Assembly (NCBI GenBank): GCA_037576215.1
Contig: JBANDB010000005.1
Location: forward strand, 4,960,001-5,024,000
DNA length: 64,000 nucleotides
From: Armillaria gallica
Taxonomy: Eukaryota > Basidiomycota > Agaricomycetes > Agaricales > Physalacriaceae
Reading direction: 5' to 3'
The position numbers were made by a program, and so were the translations under genes. Within the stretch, counting starts at the first letter, position 1; each line of letters opens with the position of its first letter. Below, in pieces: positions 45,403 to 56,586 of this stretch. The notes under the pieces are model-generated. The model ran no database searches, was not told where the DNA came from, and was given only the letters and a program-made list of their open reading frames with translations.

Positions 45403-47477
45403 TAGTTTGTGACTAACCATCCAGAGCAGGGTGCGTGAGCGCCCAGAACTGAGACCGAGGAGTGGACGAATGATACCCGTCGGTGTATGTTTGACCTCTT
45501 GGCAGCTAACAACTGTTGGAATGGTTTCAAGGATGTACGTCTTGAATTCGTCAAGATATTGATTCGCCCTAGGAATAGCCTCTGCGACAATCTCAGACTC
45601 CCTATCTCGTGAATTCTCTGGCCACGCTGCTTTGAAGAACAAAGATTGTGGTTCCCTGGTCAATCCCGGGGATGCTCGGGAACCTTGATGCATTACCGTC
45701 GATGAAGTGTTTGGTGGAGGATTCCGGTCTTTTAAACGACCCGAACACCGCCTCATAGGGAGAGTCGACATGGAACTAGGACAGGGAGGCGTCGAGGTGG
45801 TAATGGGAGCATTGGATGATGTATCATGGAGCCCTTGAGGGGCGATGGACTGGTCTGAACCACCAAGAACAGGGAACGACCATGCACCTGCACCAAATGT
45901 TCGGCGCCCCACAAGTTGGGAAAGCGTCCCCTTTGCTTTGTCAGACTCGAGGTAGAAGGAGACTGGTCCGTTCTCTGTCGTTTGAATGACAGGTAATCCC
46001 CACATCGCAACGTCAAACCGCTGGAGAATAATGATCAGCACCACAAACAGTGGAAGTTGTCCAATGATGTCGATAGGTTGTGTCATGATGCAGCCCTCGG
46101 AATCATACCAGCCAAGACTGAGCATGTTATCTATGGATGTCATGTCAGCCTTGATGAAAGCGCAAGGGTAAGTAAGAATCACCACCTTCAAGTAGAAGAA
46201 CGATGCTATGTGTTACATTCCATGCTGCCTGGAGACGCTCGATGGCGTAATATGTGCATTGAGTCTCTGCGGTAAAGCGTTCATCGAGATCCGATGTCTT
46301 GCACTTCTTCGGCGAGGACGTCGTTTTAGATGCATACTCTAACCCCACCGCCTCCGCATGACTACGCTTCTCCTCACAGCCGCGGTAGGAAGCAGCCCTA
46401 GTGGAAGAACCCGAAGCTTGACTGGCCAATCGACAGTCACTTTCGTTCTTGGCGTCATTAAACTGTAGAACATCAGATGCAGGAGTGGAAGACGCTGCAA
46501 GTAGAGTGTCAGAACTGATATAAGAATTGGAAATTGAACAAGGAACGTACTGCCGCCCAACACCTGTTTCTCAGACATAGGTTGGTCAAGCGGTGCACAT
46601 TCGATGACTCTGCGCGTCTCCAATTCGAGGGAACAATGAACTTCCAGCCAACTTGTCTTTTTGCCAGCGTCTTTCCGTACCCGCTTCCATTCCTTAGACT
46701 CCGTCTCAATCGACTGTACCCAGGCTCGATAGTCGCACGTATCATCCAACTTGAGGAGGTGGGATAGTTGGACGATGATGTTATCGGGCTTGCACTTCGC
46801 ATTCGGTAAATCCCGCTTGATATCCTTGGATTCGATGACCAGGGGATCATTTGGAATAACAATGATTCGGTCACCGCCACTTAAGCATGGTAGCTGGCCA
46901 AAATGGTGCCCATCGTACGCAAGCATAATGGTATTTATGGCGGTGGAGATCGGGACGTAGGGATGCGTCTCGGACTTCCTCTGGAAGCTAAGAGGCATCA
47001 GTACGCGCATTGAAAGAGGAACTATGACGCACAATTCCTTGAGGTTGGTTTTCATTTCTTGTGACAACTTCGACCGCGGCGACGTCTTTGCTGACGTCGT
47101 AAGATTAGAATTGCAGAAACCGATGGCATCTTTGAGCATCTTGTCAAATAGTTGATTAGCGTCGGATTTGGCTGTGTCCGTATCCTTCCCGTCAGTAGAG
47201 ACACCGAGCAACATCTTCGCGAGCAACGCCTTGAGCAGGGACACGAATTCGACTGTTTGCAAGCCTTCTAGATTGATTCCACCAAGCCTGAAGTTGTCTA
47301 GTCGACAAGCTCTATGTAGATATGAGCCTTTCGGTGCTGTTGAACGTACAACGAAAGCAAAGCTCGGCACCTCTGATCCTGGTTGAACGGAGCATCAGAA
47401 GAAGTGCTACGGCTCTGCTGGAGTTTTGGTCTCTCGCTGGTACCCTTCGGGGGTGTCTTGGGCACCGCGGTGGTCAT
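45403..47477 (-). pseudogene. FunK1 kinase copy 1, N-terminal part
   Basis: Begins at ATG 47477 (MTTAVPKTPPKG), divergent from the proline-rich gene at 47700 with 222 bp between starts. Spliced exons carry the family N-terminal domain (ELCVIVPLSMRVL, YDGHHFGQLPCLSGGDRIIVIPNDP, AKCKPDNIIVQLSHL), a WLEVHCSLEL segment, the ETQCTYYAIERLQAAWNVTHSI helix and the N-lobe piece FFKAAWPENSRDRESEIVAEA. It runs up to WMVSHK, where the TA element interrupts it. Nearly identical to the plus-strand copy at 63,136. FunK1 kinases are expanded in multicellular fungi; substrates unknown. Confidence 0.78.
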
Positions 47478-47699
47478 TCAGACGGAAAGAGAGTAGAGAG
47501 AGTAGAGAGAGTCAAGATGCAAACAAGTAAGATAGTGACAAAGGATCTAGAGAAGGGAGACCCTGACAGGAACCAGTAAATCAGTTATTATTGGACGACT
47601 CCGCTAATACAAGGATGGTGGTTGAAGTCAAAGCGGATAATTTTGTAAATCCAAACAACGGCACAGCCACCGAGCCCCTTTCGTCGCGAACTACTTGCC

Positions 47700-48329
47700 A
47701 TGCCATCATGTCAGTTTCTTTTTCTTATATTTGACCCATTACTGACGTTGTACAGTTGCAGAGCTGAAAGAAAAGGCAACAAAGGCCAAAGATGCTAGCG
47801 TGACCAAGATGCAGAACACGCGGGATAGACACTCTAGGTATGTCTGTATTTCGTATTTTCGGGCTGGATGTTGACAAAGAAATCAGTGTACCTCTCAAGA
47901 ACACGAATTGGGACCCGTATAATAAACAACCGCCTCCACCACCTCCTGCTCCACGTGCTAGCATCTCAGCTCGGCCATCCATGTCTCCTCCACCTTCTCG
48001 TTCGTCAATCTCTCCACCTCCGCCGGTTCCGGGACAAGGGGCACCTCCACCGCCTATTAAGCGCTCAACACGACCCCCTATTCACAGTGCCACAACGAAT
48101 TCACCATCGTCGAGTGTTCCCTCGTTGCCTCCTCGAGGATCTCCAGCGTCGTCATATCACTCTACTCCTGCTGAACCGGAGATTGATTGGGCGAATCTTT
48201 CGCCAGAAGATAAACAAGCCTTCTTCGGCTGGCTTGACGAGTTTTTCGAGAGATCGTATGGTATTCCGGCGCCATCACAGGTGAGTTTACTTTCATCATC
48301 GGTTGCATTGACTAATGTTACCCCAGTGA
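47700..48329 (+). CDS. Proline-rich 161-aa protein, copy 1
   Basis: Exons 47700-47709, 47756-47837, 47887-48280 and a terminal exon that begins directly with the stop codon (48327-48329). The protein starts MPSFAELKEKATKAKDASV, continues RDRHSSVPLKNTNWDPYNK and then a proline-rich stretch (PPPPPPAP, PPPPVPGQGAPPPPIKR) that could bind SH3 or WW domains. It ends in a helical SPEDKQAFFGWLDEFFERSYG motif. The same small basic N-terminus and WLDEFF motif occur, as I recall, in fungal actin-patch-type SH3 proteins; here no SH3 domain follows. All frames are open. The divergent FunK1 gene and this gene are duplicated together. Confidence 0.65.
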
Positions 48330-49522
48330 GGTCATTTTGCTTGAAATAGGATAAACCCATGTATTAGATGAAATCATATGGCTAGTTTCTTCAGTTCTAC
48401 CTTTAAACTTGTTGCTCACTCAATTCCCAGTATCACCTCCCTGTAAACCTTTAATAAATACACCCTAACACCAAAGAGAAACATAATTTTGGGCTTGGGT
48501 AAGGCACGGCCGCACGGGTGATACTTACTATTGATGTAGAGTTGAACCCACATTCTCGACTACCTTCATATACGGTGTACTAACATGATTGAACCATACG
48601 CCGAGCTTGATCTCTTTGCTCTCGTGTTCTGAGCGGACACATCATCAAGTTCCTGGATTAGGCTTGCGAGATGCCATGGTTATCAGTGTCTCAGAAACAC
48701 GCCAAGGAGGTCATCAATTTTTTCAGATGGATAGCTATAATACGTCCTCGCTAGGAAAGGTGCTCTGGCTTCCCAGAATCGGATATCATCCACAGTCCGC
48801 TAAAGATCTGTGTTCCAGTGTCGCGATTGTTTGCATCCGAGCCGTCTGGACCGTGATAATCGAACACAAATTCGACTCGACCAGGTTGAGCCCTGTCGAA
48901 CCATCAATGTGTGTCATGATTTCAGAGTGATAACTGTGTATGAGTTTGCTACGTGCGGGGTGTCATCATTTTCAACTTTGATTCCATCTGGCCCATGTCG
49001 TATGACTCGATGATCGAAATCGTCACCATTGAATACAAATCGAACAAACTCGACCAAGCTGAACCACCAATGCCTCCCCTGCCCCCATGTTCATTTCACT
49101 TCTATGCAGGTAAGTAGCTCGAGCCAACCTTCATGGGATGTCCAAGGATGTTAACAGACGAAACAGCAGGAATCCGGCGACATGGTAGAGGCGCTGCAAC
49201 ATTTCAGGGTCAACGAAACAGTTGGAACACGATAGCTGGTTGATACACAAAAAGACGACAAGAACAGGACCTCACCCCATGGACCCGGCACAAAGAATCC
49301 TGTGCAAAGTCAAATCCGACGGTCCGATGGATCAAGTCAGGGATTGAATAGATAAGAGCAATACGCAACGACAAATGCGGCAGGTATTGGTGAATTCGAG
49401 GATAGTAACGCAGAGGTGTACTGCACCGCTTTAGCTCGACGATCACCCTGAAATAGAGCTCTCGGACGAACAGTGGCCAACATTCTTGGCAGGAAATCCC
49501 AGCATATCAAAAAAGCGCACAC
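48330..49522. other. Duplicated intergenic sequence
   Basis: 3' flank of the proline-rich gene and 5' flank of the TVP38 copy. Blocks at 48,410-48,480 and 48,600-49,075 are recognisable, inverted, at 62,160-62,290 and 58,640-58,980, marking it as part of the segmental duplication. No gene supported. Confidence 0.45.
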
Positions 49523-51083
49523 ATGGACCCCTCGAATAACGTTGCGCAGTACGACGATCCACGGCACCGACACCTTCAGGAACCTTAGAATAATGGCCTT
49601 GTTCCTAATTCACATTCCTATGCGCCAGCTTCTCCACAAGCATCATACACTTCAGTCAATACCTCCGTCACTGTCGTGGATAGTGATATCCCTGATGACG
49701 GCAACAGAGTGCCGCGGGATATTACACGGACACCGAGCCCCACGCCTAGCGAGGCGAAACAGTTGAGGACCGACGGCTTACTTAGTGGGGAGGACGTTGG
49801 AAATTGGCGATTTTGGATTCGAAGAGAATGGTTATGTGCGTTTACCTTCTTTCATGAAGAGTTCATTTCTGACTTTCCTTTAGGGTATTACGTCGCGCTG
49901 GGCGCTATCGTCATCCTGACTACTCTCCTGCTGGTGTTCCACACGCAGATTGTTGACTAGCTCACACCTTTTTCACAGTGGTTACATGAGTACGTGTTCT
50001 TGGTCCTGTGCTCTGTTCACATTTTGACATTTTCTGTCAGTCTAAAGTTTGGGTGGCTTGTTCCCATCGGCATCCTTTTTGTTCTTTCATTTCCTCCTGT
50101 AATCTGTCTTGCGGTATCATATTGCTCGCCACTCATCTACCTACCTAGCTTTTCGGTCATGAAATTGTCGCCGTACTCTGTGGTCTCGTCTGGGGTCTAT
50201 GGATTGGATTTGGTATCGTCCCTGCAGGTACACTCCTCGGAGAAATCGGCAATTTCTAGTATGTGAGATTCCCCTCATCTGTATACCGCCACTCATCTTG
50301 TTTCAGCGCCTTCAAGTTCTGCTGCCGTGCTCGTGGTGAGAAACTCGAACGCACAAGTATCATGTATGCCTGTCTGGCAAAGGCCATTCGAGATGGCGGT
50401 TTCATAATCGCCTTGATAGCGCGTCTGAGTGTAATTCCCCCCTCATTGCACGTTTCTCCCCGCTTCTGCCACTAATATTTACTAATGTCCTTGATCACTT
50501 AGTCACAACCGCCATCTTTTCTACATGTGGAATGGGAATCATCGTCTTTTGTTTTGCGGCGACCTTGTCGCTACCTAAACAGTTTGTCACCGTGTACCTC
50601 GAGGTCATTCTCGAACAATCAGCGACAGGTACTTTTAAACTTTGCTCCTCTCCATTGCTGTGTCTAATCACTGATAGGCGAGACTGATAAGAAGTCCAAG
50701 ATAATATCTGCTGCCTCTGATCCTCACAATCGTAATCACCATCGCCGCTATGCGACATATTTTAAAACAGATGAGCAAGGTTAAACCTGCCATAATTTAT
50801 GCGCGAAGGAAAGCCAGGTGTGTTACATCTACTGGTATTTAGAATCTTCACTGACGTCGGAACCATCAAGACAAGGAAAACTTGCAAGAGCCGATATGCC
50901 TTACAATCGGTCGGATGCCTCCGCCTCTGATGTCAACATCCCCTTGACTTCAAGGGCTGCTACACACGCCGAACGTGGCGACCTGTACCCATTCTCCCAA
51001 CCGTACCAATACGGCTCACACACTGGTGCCGGACCTACCAGTGTTGTTTACACACCCACACCCAAAGTTCCGAATCACGGATA
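49523..51083 (+). pseudogene. TVP38/VTT-domain protein, copy 1 (broken)
   Basis: Same exon order as the full gene at 51,906-53,898: MDPSNNVAQYDD, TPSPTPSEAKQLRTDG, a TM helix YYVALGAIVILTTLLLVF, KFGWLVPIGILFVLSFPP, and the VTT core with ACLAKAIRDGGFIIALIARLSVIP and STCGMGIIVF. Two TAG codons replace Trp (QEP*NN near 49,587 and IVD*LTP near 49,959), so it is not functional. The C-terminal ~120 residues are missing because the copy stops at a TIR-element end (TA then CAGTCGTATCTG at 51,082). Confidence 0.75.
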
Positions 51084-51905
51084 CAGTCGTATCTGAAATA
51101 CCCCATACTTGCATCAACCTATTCTCTGCTGCAACATAGAACTTTGTCGTAACCCAAAGCTCTTTCAGCGAAATCTCATTGTATAGCCCATAATTTGAGG
51201 TCATTCAAGGTCAAATGGCTCAGTCGATGGTTGTTGTGAGTTCTTCATTTCTCACTGAGGATATCTTATCAGCAAGACGGGCCGCAGCGGAGAAACGCAT
51301 TTACGCGGTATCCAACCGGCGTGTCATCTTGCTACGGCTGTGACTCAAGGCTTTCACCAGTATGCGTGTCATGCGCGCTCTCCACTATAGCCTTGATGTC
51401 TTATCCTCGCGGTAAATCTTTTCGTTGAAGATGGAGCGCCAGTGCTCGACCATCCCAGTTGCAGCCTTTGTGTTAACAATTACTGGATTCTTTATTTTGC
51501 TACTCAACAATCTATGAAGATCTCAACGGCAAAACAAAGGAGGAGCAAAATCGGTTGCTTGGATTGACAGGTCATCGGCAAAGTACTTATACTTATGGAG
51601 GAGTGTAAAATCCCACCGCGGGAATGTTGATGAAACTGAGCTTTTATTTGTAGTGCTTGTTTCGCGATTCCCCCACTGGCAACCGCTCAAATTCCATAAT
51701 CGCGAATACAATGATCCAGCACCTCGCCATCACATGGCTTCCTCGATTGTCGTGCATTATTAATGTACATAAAAACCATGCATATGTCGCTGTACATTTA
51801 CAGTGGGACAGGTCCGATGAATAACAACGAGACAAATAAACCCAGGGGTATAAGTCCATCCAGTAAATAAAAAACTATGTACAATATTATATCCATCCAT
51901 CATTG
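51084..51905. mobile_element. Decayed TIR-element copy and intergenic DNA
   Basis: From 51,084 the sequence starts CAGTCGTATCTG...CCCATAC, resembling the ends of the 872-bp element, and includes an A-box-like AGGTCAAATGG near 51,213. The far end was not found. The rest to 51,905 is the 3' flank of the intact TVP38 gene, with no other feature. Confidence 0.45.
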
Positions 51906-53898
51906 TCATCGTGCAGTCGCCGTATAACTCGGCGGAGGCGGTGACCGCACCCGGCCTGCATCGAATTCACCAGGGACGTCCATGACAGTGGATGCTTCTG
52001 ATGCTTCCCTACCAACTGCAGTATGATATGATGCCCCTGTGGGCTCTCCCACATGCCGCACGTCATAAGGCGAAGGCAGGTGCGGAGAGGCGGGTAGATA
52101 TAGAGGAGACGCAGGGAGATGCACATCCTGCGGCGGTATCTGGGGAGAATGTAGCGGCATATTAGGCGGCGGCGTTGATATCCCAGGCGGCGCATACCGC
52201 CCCGTGTCCCAACTCACGTCGTCAACACTCGGCCTCGACATCATATGCGTGTGAGATGAATGTCCGGAAGAGGAAGCATCATCCAGATATTCGGAAGATT
52301 TTGAATAGCCGTAATTGTTCGTTGGCTTGTATTCGGAATTCGGAGTTTTAGGCGTGGGTGCATAAATGACACTCGTAGGGCCGGCACCACTGTGTGAGCC
52401 GTATTGGTACGGTTGGGAGAATGGGTACAGCTCGCCCCGTTCGGCGTGTGCAGCAGCTCTGGGAGTCAAGGGGATGTTGACATCAGACGTAGAGGCGTCA
52501 AAGACATCTGACTGATTGTAAGGCATGTCGGCTCTTGCAAGCTTGGCTTGTCTGATCGTTCCCATGTCAGTGAAGATTTGGAATATCAACAAATGCAACC
52601 CACCTGGCTTTCCTTCGCGCATAAATGACTGCAGGTTTAACCTTGTTCATTTGGTGGTAGATATACCACATAGCGGCGATGGTAATCAGGAATGTGAGGA
52701 CCAGAACGACATCAGATATTATCCGAGACTTCGTATCAGTGTCGCCTATTAGAAGTTAGCTATGTCAACGGAGACGAACAAACTCTGAAGTACCTGTCGC
52801 TGATTGTTCGAGAATGACCCCAAGGTAAACGGTGATAAATTGTTTAGGTAGCGATAATATTGCCGCGATACAAAAGACGATAATTCCCATTCCGCATGTG
52901 GAAAACACGGCAGTCGTGACTAAAGCGAGGCCGTTAATAAAGAGTAGGAGCAGGAACGAGGCGGAACTTGCAATGTCCTGGAATCGCACTGAGACGCGCT
53001 ATCAAAGCGATCTTAAACCCGCCATCTCGAACAACCTTTGCCAGACAGGCATATGTAATCTTTGTACGTTCGAGTTTCGCGCCACGAGCACGGCAGCAAT
53101 ACTTGAAGGCGCTAAAACGAGGTGAGTACCGGTAGAGAGATGAAACAAAGTTTACGCACTAGAAATTGCCGACTTCTCCAATAAATGTACCTGCAGCGAC
53201 AATACCAAATCCAATCCATAGACCCCAGACGAGACCACAGAGTATAGCGACAATTTCGTGACCGAAAAGCTAGGTAGGTAGATGAGTGGCGAACAATATG
53301 ATAGTGCAAGGGGAATTACAGGAGGAAATGAAATGACGAATAGTATTCCAATAGGGACGAGCCACCCGAACTTTAGACTGATAAACCAAAGTCAAAATGT
53401 GACCACAGGAGGAACAAGAACACGCACTCGTGTAACCACTTTGAAACGGGTGTGAGCCAGTCAACAATTTGTTTGTGGTACAGCGTCATGAGAGCAGTCA
53501 GGACGAGGATAATGACCAGCGCGACATAATACCCTAGAGTAAAAGTCAGAAATGAACCTTTCAGTGAAAGACAGCAACGCACAGAGCCATTCTCTTCGAA
53601 TCCAGAACCGCCACTTCCCCATGACCTCCCAACTGAACACACCAGTCTTCAGTTCCTTCGCTTCGCTAGGCGTGGGGCTGGGCGTCCGTGTAACGTCCCG
53701 CGGCAACCTGTTGCCATTATTAGGGATATCGCCATTCACGAAAGTGACAGATGAATTCGCTGATGTGTACGGTGCCTGTACAGGAGCTGGTGGATAAGGA
53801 TGTGGACTAGACGCTGGGCTATTCCAAGGTTCCTCCTGAGGATGTCGGTGCCGTGGGTAGTCGTCGTACTGCGCCGCAAGGCTATTGGATGGGTCCAT
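51906..53898 (-). CDS. TVP38: TVP38/TMEM64-family Golgi membrane protein (full-length copy)
   Basis: Intact multi-exon gene starting at ATG 53898 (MDPSNSLAAQYDDYPR) and ending with TAR and stop at 51906; about 500 aa. N-terminal disordered segment with TRTPSPTPSEAKEL, then TM helices (YYVALVIILVLTALMTLY; KFGWLVPIGILFVISFPP), the VTT/SNARE-associated core (FGHEIVAILCGLVWGLWIGFG, ACLAKVVRDGGFKIALIARLSAIP, STCGMGIIVFCIAAILSLPKQFI), a last TM segment, and a long cytoplasmic Pro/Ser/Tyr-rich tail. Yeast Tvp38 is a Golgi protein; VTT proteins are linked to lipid scrambling. The conserved GG...IALIARL and Pro residues are present. This is probably the parent of the two truncated flanking copies. Confidence 0.85.
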
Positions 53899-55440
53899 GT
53901 GTACGGTAATTTGATTTGCTGGGATTTTCTGTCAAGGATTCTGGCCGCCGTTTGTCCGAGAACGATAATATGAAGGTGAGAGCTCTATTTCGGGGTGAAT
54001 GTCGAACTGTAGGCGGAGGAAGGTGTCGTCAATGGCTGTAAGAGGCAAGAAATAATTGCGGTGCAGTCCGGCGTTGCTCTCTTCGAATCCATCACTACCG
54101 GCCGTTATTCGTCATTGTCCTTGCTGTATTGCTGTTATTCTAGTTTCATTGGCTGGGTCTTGGCAGGCCGTCGGATCTCCAACTGTGCACAGGATTCTCG
54201 GCGCTGGGACCAACGGGGTGAACGTTGTACTTGAGCCTTTATGTCTTTTGGGCGCATACACCCAGGTATCCAATTGTTTCTCTGACGCTGAAATCCTGAA
54301 TTTGCAACGACGACGACGCCTAACCAACGCGGTCGCTGTGGCATAGCACAAAAGCTCGTGTTTTCACGGAACAACAATTAGGACTCAATTCCAAATTCTC
54401 CAATCGCACCTTCCTGGATCAGCTCGGAGCTAAACCATCACGTTCGTGCCACTACAGATCTCCATTTACTTGTACAACGGCAATCGTGTCTTTGAAAACA
54501 GTATGTTCGTGGAAGTCGCAGATGTTGCTTTGTGTACTCGTGTAAGGTAATCGCTTGCTGCCAAAAAGCGGATTTCTGAGGACAATATATCAGTGTGAAA
54601 GGTATTGTCTTCTCTGTTAATATCAGTTCCGCTTGTTCATACTCCCAAAGCCACGAGAACACCTATACCGAACTATGGAGGGTCTACTGACCGGCTCTTT
54701 GATAACGACTGTCGACTGGACGTATTCTTGTGACCAAGTAATAGACACGGAATTAATCCACGACACGTTGCCCACGGGTGATAACCATCGTCAAGCGGCG
54801 CTGACCGCCCATGTTACTCAGATTACACCTGTAGAACGAACAGCGATATTGCCGGAATAAACGCAAGGTGAGCTCGCGGAGCAACATGATATCCTTGGGA
54901 TGCTGGGTCAGTGTGTCGGTTTTTACTGTTCTGCAACATGCCCTGACTAACCCTGTACACGCAGAGCTCGACATTACCGTCAAAAATGTGCATAACTCCA
55001 TCCGAAAACGCTAAATCAACTAACTACTTCGACCACCAAGGTAGCGTGAGACCGATTCTTGACGGTCGTTAGTATACTCTTCAGCAGACACCAATTCAAT
55101 CGAGCTTTATCCTTGCACCTTTGCTTCCTTCCAGGCTCGCATTTGTGACGAGTCACTGCAGACCACATCTTGCAATTTCAATGTAGATCCCCCTCCATGG
55201 TAGCGGCTGGCGTCATATGTGAAGAAAGTGCGGAAATGAGCTAGAGCGGCGAAGGTTCCATTCAAGGCTCCATTCAAAGTACGCTCGGTACTGGACGCAG
55301 AAAGACATTAAAGTCTGTGGCTTATATTCTGTTCATCCCCGTGCTGATTTAACACTCTCCAGCATGAATATTTTTCAAATCATCCTGTTGCCCGTCGTTC
55401 ATTGTCTCCATTGCGGATACCTTGGATCGTCACCCTAGAC
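53899..55440. other. No supported gene; TVP38 upstream region
   Basis: The first ~500 bp resembles the upstream regions of the other two TVP38 copies (for example CCAATTGTTTCTCTGACGCTGAAAT-type and TCGTC blocks), so the duplication included the promoter. 54,430-55,440 holds only short, unsupported frames. Confidence 0.35.
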
Positions 55441-56183
55441 GCTGTCTTACCGTGTTTGACCAACTAACTATGGCCCGGCAGTAGTCGCGCTAATGATGAC
55501 GACCACAGTCTCCCCTCGCTCGCGTCTTTCAGTCCCTGAGGTTGACCACCGATGACCTCGAGCAGTACTATCAGGAGCTTGAGCTCCAGATTCCCGACCG
55601 CTCGCTAGTTTGCCAACATAATCGAATACGACGCCGGCACGGAAGTCGTCAGGTTTAAATCCCTTCAGCTCCTGGAAAGAGGTGAGGCATGCGTGACGTT
55701 CCTCGCGAAGCTCAACGAGGCGCATAGAGAGGAGCAGGTCGTTGTAAAGTTTGTTCAACGGTGCCGAGGTCCACAGACTGTTGGCGATTAAAAGGAAGGC
55801 GCCAGCACTAAAGTATTGCGGTCCGGTTTCCAGCAATGGCAAGTACTGGTATTGCTCCCTTCAAATGGCCGTCATGGAGTTCCTCCGCGGCCCGACGGTA
55901 GCACAGAAGGAAGCGTTGTGGAGGCGGTGCGCGCGGCGGTTCGAGGCGCTGTTCAAATTCTTCACGATCAGTCACTGGTTCATCGAGATATTCGCCTGCC
56001 AAATGTTGCGACCGTTGATGTTGCGGGGGTAGGATGAGGATCGTCGATTTTGACTGGGCAGGAGAGCGAAGCAAAGTCAGATATCCGCTGTATCTCAGCG
56101 ACTATATACGGAACGCATTGGGTGTCAAAGACTATGATATTATGACATTTCAGCACGACATGCAGATGGTGGATGCGCTATAG
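55441..56183 (+). pseudogene. Broken kinase-like gene
   Basis: Fragments in order but in different frames: AEVHRLLAIKRKAPALKYCGPVSS and LQMAVMEFLRGPT (N-lobe and hinge), VQILHDQSLVHRDIRLPNV (HRD catalytic loop), and MRIVDFDWAGERSKVRYPL followed by QHDMQMVDAL and stop at 56183 (DFD metal-binding motif). At least two frameshifts separate them. The pattern LxPN...DFDWAGxxGxVRYPL is typical of a large Agaricomycete protein-kinase-like family. No functional product is expected. Confidence 0.65.
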
Positions 56184-56586
56184 TTAGTCCTGTACATTGT
56201 TATTTTTACTATCATCGAATTTGAGCGTTTGGAGCAATCGATGTACGAAACAAGCACTATAAATAAGAACTCCATTTCATCGACACTCCCGTGGATTGCG
56301 GTGGGATTCTACTTTCCCCATAAGGACCTCGCTGATGACCTGGCTCAACCTAAACAGCCAATTTTACTCCTTCATGTTACCGCCGAGGTTAATTTATAAA
56401 TTGCTGAGTAGCCGGTAAGGGTTGAACTCAGACTAAGCCATTTGACCTTGATTGAAAGACCTTGGAAGGAAGGAAGTAGGTTATTTAGTCGTCACTGTGA
56501 GCTATGCAGAGACATTTCGCGGAAAGGGCAATAAGTTACGGCGAGGTTCTAGATTATAGTAGAGTATGGGTTAGTTTAGAGGACTG
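56184..56586. mobile_element. TIR-element remnant at the TVP38 copy 3 end
   Basis: Ends at 56,586 with TATGGGTTAGTTTAGAGGACTG followed by TA, matching the inverted end of the 872-bp element. A B-box-like GGTTGAACTC and an A-box-like AAGCCATTTGACC lie at about 56,418-56,450. The other end was not found; 56,184-56,390 has no recognised feature. Confidence 0.5.
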
